From Lysobacteraceae bacterium (GTDB taxonomy: Bacteria; Pseudomonadota; Gammaproteobacteria; Xanthomonadales; Rhodanobacteraceae): a stretch of DNA of 18,837 nt. The position numbers were made by a program, and so were the translations under genes. Where the stretch lies: contig JAGWZT010000009.1 in assembly GCA_018971925.1 (NCBI GenBank), positions 1 through 18,837 on the forward strand. The letters run 5' to 3'. The notes under the pieces were generated by a model. The model was not told where the DNA came from. It ran no database searches and saw only the letters and a list, made by a program, of their open reading frames with translations. Shown in pieces: positions 12,811 to 18,837 of the stretch; position 1 is the first letter of the stretch; each line of letters opens with the position of its first letter.

Positions 12811-13976
12811 ACGACATGACGGCGAACACCGAACCCGTGCAGTTGTCGCGCCACGACCTGGCGTTGCGCGAAAAGGCGCAGAGCCTGCTCGCGCATGCCG
12901 ACGTGCGCATCGACGGCGACCGCCCCTGGGATCTTCGGGTACACGACCCGCGCGTGTTCGCGCGCGCCTTCGCGCACGGCTCGCTCGGCCTGGGCGAGGC
13001 CTACATGGATGGTTGGTGGGACGCGCCGTCGCTCGACCAGTTTTTCCATCACGTGCTGGGCGCGCATCTCGACGAACACCTGCGCGACTTCGATGCGTTG
13101 CGCGCGCACCTGCGGGCACGTTTCCTCAACATGCAGCGCGGGCGCAAGGCCTTCAAGATCGGCAAGGCACACTACGACATCGGCAACGATCTGTTCGCGA
13201 AGATGCTCGGCAAACGGCTGGTGTATTCCTGCGGCTACTGGGCCAACGCGACCGATCTCGACGCCGCCGAGGAAGCCAAGCTCGACCTGGTCTGCCGCAA
13301 GCTGCAATTGCAGCCCGGGATGAAGATCCTCGACATCGGCTGCGGCTGGGGCGAGGCGCTGAAATATGCCGTAGAGAAATACGGTGTGTCGGGCGTCGGC
13401 GTCACGGTGTCGGAACAACAGGCGCAATTCGCGCGCGAGCTCTGCAGAGGCCTGCCGATCGAAATCCGCCTGCAGGATTACCGCGACGTCGAGGAAAAAT
13501 TCGACGCGGTGTATTCGATCGGCATGTTCGAGCACGTCGGCTGGAAGAACTACCGAACCTATTTCGAGGTGTGCCGCCGCTGCCTGAAGGACGATGGCCT
13601 GTCGGTGCTGCATTGCATCGGCGTGAATTCCACGCCGTCGCGACCCGATCCGTGGATCGAGAAGTACATCTTCCCAAACTCGATGGTGCCAGCCGCATCG
13701 CAGATCGCGCCGGCGCTGGAAAACCTGTTCGTGGTCGAGGACTGGCACAACTTCGGCGCCGATTACGACAAGACGCTGATGGCGTGGCTGGCCAACTTCG
13801 ACGCCGCATGGCCGGAACTCTCAGCCAGCAATCCGCGCTACGACGAACGCTTCCGCCGGATGTGGCGCTATTACCTGTCGAGCTCCGCGGCCACCTTCCG
13901 TACCCGCCGCGACCAGTTGTGGCAATTGACGTTGTCGCCGCACGGCGTGCCGGGCGGCTACCGCGTGCCGCGCTGA
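12807..13976 (+). CDS. cfa: Cyclopropane-fatty-acyl-phospholipid synthase
   Basis: The 389 residues are close to the E. coli enzyme (382). An N-terminal lipid-binding domain (1-115; SLGLGEAYMDGWWDAPSLDQFF) leads to a class I methyltransferase domain. That domain has HYDIGNDLF (122-130), VYSCGYW (139-145), SAM site LDIGCGWGEALKYA (175-188), GMFEHVG (239-245) and GADYDKTLMAW (317-327). Residues equivalent to the known active site (Y140, C142, E242, H269, Y320) are present. The enzyme methylenates unsaturated acyl chains of membrane phospholipids using S-adenosylmethionine. GGGAG lies 6 bases before the ATG, which overlaps the MFS stop. It is the last gene of the fluoride-riboswitch operon. Its call as a CFA-type enzyme is firm; that it uses the standard substrate is an inference. 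Confidence 0.95.
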   Translation: MNDMTANTEPVQLSRHDLALREKAQSLLAHADVRIDGDRPWDLRVHDPRVFARAFAHGSLGLGEAYMDGWWDAPSLDQFFHHVLGAHLDEHLRDFDALRAHLRARFLNMQRGRKAFKIGKAHYDIGNDLFAKMLGKRLVYSCGYWANATDLDAAEEAKLDLVCRKLQLQPGMKILDIGCGWGEALKYAVEKYGVSGVGVTVSEQQAQFARELCRGLPIEIRLQDYRDVEEKFDAVYSIGMFEHVGWKNYRTYFEVCRRCLKDDGLSVLHCIGVNSTPSRPDPWIEKYIFPNSMVPAASQIAPALENLFVVEDWHNFGADYDKTLMAWLANFDAAWPELSASNPRYDERFRRMWRYYLSSSAATFRTRRDQLWQLTLSPHGVPGGYRVPR

Positions 13977-13981
13977 CGCCG

Positions 13982-14007
13982 AAAAAACGCCCCGCAAAGC
14001 GGGGCGT
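13982..14007 (-). terminator. Strong intrinsic terminator
   Basis: A perfect 9-pair stem ACGCCCCGC/GCGGGGCGT around AAA has a run of A on its left side. On the minus strand this is a GC stem followed by TTTTTT, a canonical terminator for the secreted-protein gene that ends at 14066. It also lies 10 bases after the cfa stop on the other strand, but without a T run in that direction. Confidence 0.88.
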
Positions 14008-14065
14008 GAAAGCAGACACCTGGAGAGTGCGCAGCCGGCGTCTGGATGCTTCGGTGCGGCTTCCG

Positions 14066-14416
14066 CTACTTCGCTGCGACGTCGGCACCCGCGTTCACCG
14101 CCGAGTGTGCCGCGACGTACTGCTGCAGCAGCGCGCCGTAGCGCTTGTGCAGCCGATCGATGCCGCCGGTCAGCGATTCGGGATACGAAGTCGAGGCTCC
14201 GAACAGCATCCCGATTTCACGCCGCGAGAAGTTTGCGCGCAGGAATTCGTTGTAGCCGTCGCAGGCATGACCGGTGGTGTCATTCGGCGGGGTGCACGCG
14301 GAGATTCCCGCGGCCTGCACGTTGACCGATGGCAACACCTGGTTCTGACCCGTGGCAGCCGCGACGCCGGCCATGCCGGCAAGAACGATGGCGATTGTGA
14401 TTGCGCTGAGTTTCAT
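14066..14416 (-). CDS. Small secreted protein of unknown function
   Basis: I do not recognise a family. The 116-residue product begins with a typical signal peptide (KLSAITIAIVLAGMAGVAAA, cleavage near residue 21). The mature part has two cysteines 11 apart (C41, C52) in SACTPPNDTTGHACDGYN, fit for a disulfide, followed by a helical stretch EIGMLFGASTSY to HKRYGALLQQYVAAH. It is probably periplasmic. The ATG at 14416 is chosen because it opens the signal peptide and has GAGG 8 bases upstream; the frame runs 76 codons further without protein character. It follows the TonB-dependent receptor by 148 bases on the same strand and ends before a strong terminator. Confidence 0.8.
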   Translation of the reverse strand: MKLSAITIAIVLAGMAGVAAATGQNQVLPSVNVQAAGISACTPPNDTTGHACDGYNEFLRANFSRREIGMLFGASTSYPESLTGGIDRLHKRYGALLQQYVAAHSAVNAGADVAAK

Positions 14417-14495
14417 GACGTTCACCTCTTGAAACCTGCAGCAGGTCGTCCGTAACGGGCATGCACGGATGGTGATTCGTCCAGATCCATGGGCG

Positions 14496-14563
14496 GTGAG
14501 GGTTCGGCCCTCACTGACTACTTCGGCAAACGCGCAGGAAAGTGACAGCGCCGCGACCGCGGC
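14496..14563 (-). other. Two hairpins in the receptor-secreted protein gap
   Basis: GTGAGGG/CCCTCAC (14496-14514) and GCCGCG/CGCGGC (14550-14563) lie just after the TonB receptor stop. Neither has a T run, so they may attenuate transcription or protect the mRNA end. I see no convincing promoter for the downstream small gene in this gap. Confidence 0.35.
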
Positions 14564-14564
14564 T

Positions 14565-17447
14565 TTAGAACTTCTGCCGATAGCTTGCGTAGAAGAAACG
14601 GCCGGGGATGTCGTAGTCCGGAATGAAGGAATTGGCTTGAGCATACGAATACGCGATGGGCGGGCCGCGGTCGAAGGCGTTGCGCACGCCCAGCGTGAAC
14701 ATGCCGCGCCACGGAAAGACCCAACCCGTTTCCAGATCGACGTAGGTCACCGCGCCAACGCGATTGCGCGGCGCGGGCGCGCCGTCCACCACTCGATTCG
14801 GGTCGGAGCACAATGAATACAGCGAGGAGTCACCAACGTAGTCGGCGATTTGGAATACGTTGCTGCAATCCTCCTTGATCGGCGAGAAGTAGCGCCCGGT
14901 GATGGAGGCGTTCCATGCGCCGCGCTGCCACGCCAGCGTCGCGACCGAACGCAGCCGCCAGACCACGCCATATACGTCATTGTTGCTGCCGGCGACGTTG
15001 CCTTGCGACAGGGAACCGTCCGGAAGCGTCGCCCCGAAGGCGGGCCGTCCGATCGCGCCCCAGTAGTCCACGTACGCGCTTTCCCAATGCAGGTTGAAAT
15101 CGCCCATGTGCGTGGTGCGCTTCCAGTTCAAGCCGAAATCCACGCCTTCGGTTTCGATGCCGCCCGGAATGTTTTCGTTGATGGCCAGCACGTGTATGAG
15201 ATCGCCGTCCGGGGCTCGCGTGAGGCGCGAACACGCGGCCGGATCGTTCTGCTCGTAACAGGCGTTCACGAAGAACTGCGCACCGGGATTGCCGATCGCG
15301 TTGCGGATCTGGATGCGATACCAGTCCGCGCTGACATCCAGCCCGGGGAACCAATGAGGGCTGTACACAAGACCTGCGGTCAGCGACCGCGACGTTTCCG
15401 GCAACAGCGCCGGATTGCTGCCGCTGGCGGTGATGACGGTGAAGAAGTTGGACACGTTCGCCGGAACGCCGTGCGCCAGACAGTTGGCGGCGATCGCCGG
15501 CGGCGGCGAATACCCGACCTGCGTCGCGCAGATGTCGTTGACGTTCCCGCCGGTACCCTCGACCGTGCCACCGAACGCTTCGAAAATGCTGGGCGCGCGG
15601 AATCCCTGCGACCAGGTCGAGCGGACCAGCAGGTCGTCCACCGGCTTCCAGCGCAATCCGAGTTTCGAGTTGTCGGTACCACCGAAAGACGAATAATCCG
15701 AATAGCGCGTGGCGAGATCGATGCCGAGTTGGCGGGCGAACGGCAGGTCTTTCAGCAACGGCACGTCGAACTCGAGATAAGCCTCGTTCACCGCGTAGGC
15801 GCCCTGCGTGGGCCCGTAGGTCTGGCCGGTGCCGTTGGCTTCGCCACTGGCGACCAGCGGGTCGGGCCGGTTCGCGCCGCGTTCCAGCCGGCGCTCCAGT
15901 CCGGCCGCGAAACCCAGCGGTCCCGCCGGCAAATCGACAAGGCTGGAAGTCACACCCAGATCGAACGAGTCGGAACGCGCGGATTCGTGATTGCGCACGT
16001 TCACGTCGAGGTAATCCATCATGGCCTGCGTGAATCCGCCGGCCCCCCTGAACAGGTCGAGCGGCACGCAGCCCACGATCACGTCGCCCGGCGTGCCGCA
16101 ACGCGCAACACCCTGCGCGTCGTGGAACGAAGGCCCCACCGCCAGTTGCAGCTTCGCGTTGTCCGCGTAGGGTCCGGCGAATTCGCTTTGCAGGGCCTGG
16201 GTTTGGGTGGCGTCCGCATTCCAGTCCCAATCGCGTCCCCACACGTGAAGCGATCCGTTGAACCCCACGTGCAGGTGCGTGGTGTCCACGCTCTGCTCGA
16301 AGCGCCGGGGGTCGGAATCCGGCCAGCGCGAATACACCAGATATACCGGCGTGCCGAAGGGGTTGTAGATGTTCTGCTGCGAAACCTCGAAGGATTGCGG
16401 GTTTCCCGTGGGAAATTTCAGATCCGAAAACAGCACCACGGGCGGCGCCAGCTGCTGCGCGGATTGCCGCTGGTTGAACAGCGCGTCGGCCGTGAACGCC
16501 AGCGTGGGCGAGAACTCCCAGCGGAATTGCCCGAACGCCGAACGCTTCGTCTGCGGTGTCTGCAGGTAGTTGAAGGGGACGAAGTCGTAGTTGAGATCGG
16601 TCCCAAGTATGGGATGGAAATCTCCCGGCGAGGTGCCGGGGCGGCCCGGCGTCAACGCCATGATCTGGAAATAGTCGGGAGGGGGCGCCGCGATCACGAA
16701 CGGGCCGTCGGGACCGAACGAGCCCGAGCCTGCCAGCGGAAAGCCAGGTACGGGCACCGACGAAATCCGCCGCGCATCGGCGAAAACCGGATCGTCCTTG
16801 CTGTACTGCACACCGAACGACGCCCTCCATTTTTCGCCGCTGCGCCCGAGGCTGAAATCGCCTTCCACGCGGCGCCCGTCGTCCTGGTCGGTTTCACCGG
16901 CATAGACGCCGGCTTCCGTGCCCACGTAATTCTGGCGCGTGATGATGTTGATCACGCCACCGATCGCATCGGAGCCGTAGATCGCCGAAGCGCCGTCCTT
17001 CAGCACCTCGATGCGATCGACCAGCGCCAGCGGAATGGCGGAGAGATCCACCGCGCCATTCACGTCGGAAGCCCAGCGATGGCCATTGACCAGTACCAGC
17101 GTGCGATTGGAGCCAAGGCTGCGCAGGTTGACGGTCAGTTTGCCGGTGGCGCCATTGTTGATGTTGCGGTTCATCGTCTGGCCGCCCGCGACGATCAGCG
17201 ACTGCACGATGTCGGCGAGACCGCTCAGTCCCGTGCGGACGAGATCCTCGCGCTTCAGCACCTGCACCGGATGCTCGGTTTCCAGGTCCACGTCGCGGAT
17301 GTGCGTGCCGACCACCACGATGGCCTCCAGGGTTTCCGGCGGTGGAGCCGACGTGACGTCCTCCTGCTGCTGGCTGGTCTGTGCTGCCCATGCCGTGGAC
17401 ACGCACGCTGCGCACAGGAGCAAGGCGAACACCCGCGTGCTGTTCAT
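14565..17447 (-). CDS. TonB-dependent outer-membrane receptor
   Basis: The complete 960-residue receptor has a signal peptide (1-21, ending AWA), a TonB-box-like ETLEAIVVVGT (38-48), and a plug domain (about 55-170) with VNLRSLGSNRTLVLVNGHR and RIEVLKDGASAIYGSDAIGGVINIIT. A large beta-barrel follows and ends in the terminal aromatic YRQKF needed for barrel insertion. LRWKPVDDLLVRSTWSQGFRAPSIFE is the usual barrel core motif. Such receptors import siderophores, vitamin B12, sugars or peptides using TonB energy; the substrate is not evident here. Its ATG overlaps the stop of the upstream beta-propeller-like gene (ATGA) and has only a weak Shine-Dalgarno sequence, so translation is probably coupled. 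Confidence 0.96.
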   Translation of the reverse strand: MNSTRVFALLLCAACVSTAWAAQTSQQQEDVTSAPPPETLEAIVVVGTHIRDVDLETEHPVQVLKREDLVRTGLSGLADIVQSLIVAGGQTMNRNINNGATGKLTVNLRSLGSNRTLVLVNGHRWASDVNGAVDLSAIPLALVDRIEVLKDGASAIYGSDAIGGVINIITRQNYVGTEAGVYAGETDQDDGRRVEGDFSLGRSGEKWRASFGVQYSKDDPVFADARRISSVPVPGFPLAGSGSFGPDGPFVIAAPPPDYFQIMALTPGRPGTSPGDFHPILGTDLNYDFVPFNYLQTPQTKRSAFGQFRWEFSPTLAFTADALFNQRQSAQQLAPPVVLFSDLKFPTGNPQSFEVSQQNIYNPFGTPVYLVYSRWPDSDPRRFEQSVDTTHLHVGFNGSLHVWGRDWDWNADATQTQALQSEFAGPYADNAKLQLAVGPSFHDAQGVARCGTPGDVIVGCVPLDLFRGAGGFTQAMMDYLDVNVRNHESARSDSFDLGVTSSLVDLPAGPLGFAAGLERRLERGANRPDPLVASGEANGTGQTYGPTQGAYAVNEAYLEFDVPLLKDLPFARQLGIDLATRYSDYSSFGGTDNSKLGLRWKPVDDLLVRSTWSQGFRAPSIFEAFGGTVEGTGGNVNDICATQVGYSPPPAIAANCLAHGVPANVSNFFTVITASGSNPALLPETSRSLTAGLVYSPHWFPGLDVSADWYRIQIRNAIGNPGAQFFVNACYEQNDPAACSRLTRAPDGDLIHVLAINENIPGGIETEGVDFGLNWKRTTHMGDFNLHWESAYVDYWGAIGRPAFGATLPDGSLSQGNVAGSNNDVYGVVWRLRSVATLAWQRGAWNASITGRYFSPIKEDCSNVFQIADYVGDSSLYSLCSDPNRVVDGAPAPRNRVGAVTYVDLETGWVFPWRGMFTLGVRNAFDRGPPIAYSYAQANSFIPDYDIPGRFFYASYRQKF

Positions 17448-18837
17448 GGCTGAGCTTTCGCGGCAAGTTGAGGGGTTTGTGACGGCTCCAAAGTCAACGC
17501 CAGGAACAGCAGGCCCGGGCTGGCCGCTGGCGGCGCTTCGAGAGAAATGGCGACGACCTCGCGATCCGGTTCGGGGTTTTCCAGCCGCACCACGTAACCC
17601 GCCGCATTCGTCTTCTCGCCCATGTCGGCAATCCCGTATCCGCGAATCGCCGTGGCGAAGTTGCCGAGCCAGCCGATGCGGCGCCCGCTGAGGCCAGTTG
17701 GACGCATCTCCAGCAACGCGCGCGTGTCGCGGTTATCGAATATCGTCAACACCCGTTCGCCGCCGTCGCGGTAACGCAACCGCACCGCGCCGACCTCTCC
17801 CGCGATGGGATCGAACTGGAAAACCATCGCGTCGATCGCCACGACACGTTGCGGCGCGATCCGCAGCGGCTTGGATTGCGCCGGGAACACGGTGTTCAGC
17901 GGGTTCAGCAGCGTTCCGGAAAGCTGCACCGCGCGACCCAACTCGAAATCGACGCCGGCGTAACGTTGCAGCCCGCGCGGCAGCGTCGGCAGGGTCTGCG
18001 GGCGCGAGGGCACGCCTGCCACACGGCTCATCGGCGCGTGCGGTTCGACGTTGGCGATCGCATCGATGTCCAGCGGCTCGTAGCGCGGATCCGGGACCGG
18101 CGCGGCGGCCGTGTCGTCCACCACGGCGGCCGTCGCTGCGGGTTGTTCCGGCGCCGTACCGGGGTCTGCGGCGCGCAACTGTCGGCGTTCCCCGGCCGAC
18201 AGCGGCGGCACCCTGCCTTGCCCGATGCTTTCCCGCTCCGTGAAATCACGCAGGGCAAGGTCTCGCGCTATGCGGTTCACCGGCCGTGCATCGGTGGCGA
18301 TGCGCCACTGGAACCAATGCCCGGCCATGGTGCGGCCAATCAGGCGAGAACCATCCGGGGCGAAGGCAAGCTGTTGCACCGCGTCGTGATTGGGAAGCGC
18401 CAGCTTGAAATCCGGCACGAGCAGCTGGTTGCGGTCGATGACGTACAAACCCACGCCGTCAAGCAAGCCAAGCGCGAGCAGGCGGCCATCCGGGCTGACC
18501 GCACCGACACTCACGCGGTTTCTGGGACTCGGTACCACGGACAGCACTTTTTGTCCGGCGCCCGCGCCGGCGAACAGCATCGCCGTACCCATCTCGATCA
18601 CGCCGCGCCCGTGCGGCAACGGCACCAGGCCGAATTCATTGCCGACGCCGACGGGCTTGCCGATGAGTTTGCCGTTGGCGTCCCAGTGCCAGATCTTCGG
18701 GTCCGGCCCTTCTCCCCACGCGGCCTGTCCGGAAAAGCTCCAGATGCTGCCGTCGCCGGCGAAGTGCGCATCGTCGATGCGCGCCTGTGTTTTGTCCGCG
18801 TGCAGCAGGCGCTGCGTGATTCTGGCCTGGCGGGTGT
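17444..18837 (-). CDS. Beta-propeller-like (WD40-type) protein, N-terminus off right edge
   Basis: The frame is open from the stop at 17444 to the right edge, giving 463 visible residues without the start. Early repeats such as HFAGDGSIWSFSGQ, VGAVSPDGRLLALGLLDGVGLYVID and QQLAFAPDGSRLIGRTMAGHWFQWRI look like WD40-type propeller blades. A Pro/Ala-rich linker follows (EQPAATAAVVDDTAAAPVPDP), then a C-terminal beta-rich region that contains FELGRAVQLSGTLL and AVRLRYRDGGERVLTIFD. Residues such as RAPSRPQTLPTLPRG link the two. I do not recognise the C-terminal domain. It overlaps the receptor gene by 4 bases, so the two products are likely to be made together. Start codons downstream exist (GTG at 18625), but the frame upstream also reads like propeller sequence, so the gene is truncated by the window. 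Confidence 0.8.
   Translation of the reverse strand, partial: TRQARITQRLLHADKTQARIDDAHFAGDGSIWSFSGQAAWGEGPDPKIWHWDANGKLIGKPVGVGNEFGLVPLPHGRGVIEMGTAMLFAGAGAGQKVLSVVPSPRNRVSVGAVSPDGRLLALGLLDGVGLYVIDRNQLLVPDFKLALPNHDAVQQLAFAPDGSRLIGRTMAGHWFQWRIATDARPVNRIARDLALRDFTERESIGQGRVPPLSAGERRQLRAADPGTAPEQPAATAAVVDDTAAAPVPDPRYEPLDIDAIANVEPHAPMSRVAGVPSRPQTLPTLPRGLQRYAGVDFELGRAVQLSGTLLNPLNTVFPAQSKPLRIAPQRVVAIDAMVFQFDPIAGEVGAVRLRYRDGGERVLTIFDNRDTRALLEMRPTGLSGRRIGWLGNFATAIRGYGIADMGEKTNAAGYVVRLENPEPDREVVAISLEAPPAASPGLLFLALTLEPSQTPQLAAKAQP

Noticed and set aside
11581..13119. Minus-strand 512-codon open frame opposite the MFS and cfa genes
   Set aside because: Arg/Gln/His-rich shadow of the real plus-strand genes, without motifs or a ribosome binding site.
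17397..17447. Cysteines in the receptor signal peptide as a lipobox
   Set aside because: The peptide ends in a standard AWA cleavage site and the protein is an outer-membrane barrel with a terminal aromatic residue, so a lipoprotein is unlikely.
14850..17453. Long plus-strand open frame of 867 codons opposite the TonB receptor
   Set aside because: It is antisense to an unmistakable receptor gene, rich in Arg/His/Val with no domain pattern, and typical of open frames that high GC produces on the opposite strand.

Overview
The window comes from a GC-rich Gram-negative bacterium. A TonB-dependent outer-membrane receptor, minCDE with a MinE-type oscillator, dense start/stop overlaps and REP-like intergenic repeats resembling those of the Xanthomonadales (Lysobacterales; Rhodanobacter/Dyella-like) all fit. 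The taxonomic call is an inference from gene content and style; no rRNA is present. I see no tRNA, CRISPR array, insertion sequence or prophage.

Positions 1-7155 are all on the minus strand. Read in the direction of transcription, they hold a DesK-type histidine kinase and its NarL-type response regulator, then a membrane-anchored SRPBCC protein with a GyrI-like region, then a three-gene ABC-2 transporter of the GldA/GldF/GldG type (ATPase, permease, auxiliary protein; the last runs off the left edge). The transporter genes overlap by 4 bases at each junction.

Positions 7232-9870 are on the plus strand: a COG3818-like GNAT acetyltransferase overlaps minC by 4 bases, followed by minD (TTG start, possible own promoter) and minE. 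Together MinCDE place the division septum.

Positions 9905-10624 hold a small HExxH protein gene tightly bracketed by two repeat elements.

Positions 10714-13976 are the most interesting part. A promoter and a textbook fluoride riboswitch (all three helices, including the pseudoknot, can be paired by eye) lead a four-gene operon: the fluoride channel crcB, a DUF190 protein, an MFS transporter and a cyclopropane-fatty-acid synthase. Every junction is an ATGA or GTGA overlap, so the MFS and CFA genes appear to be under fluoride control. This suggests a membrane-level fluoride/HF defence module.

Positions 13982-18837 are on the minus strand: a 5'-truncated beta-propeller-like protein overlaps a complete TonB-dependent receptor, followed by a small secreted protein and a strong intrinsic terminator that lies between it and the convergent fluoride operon.
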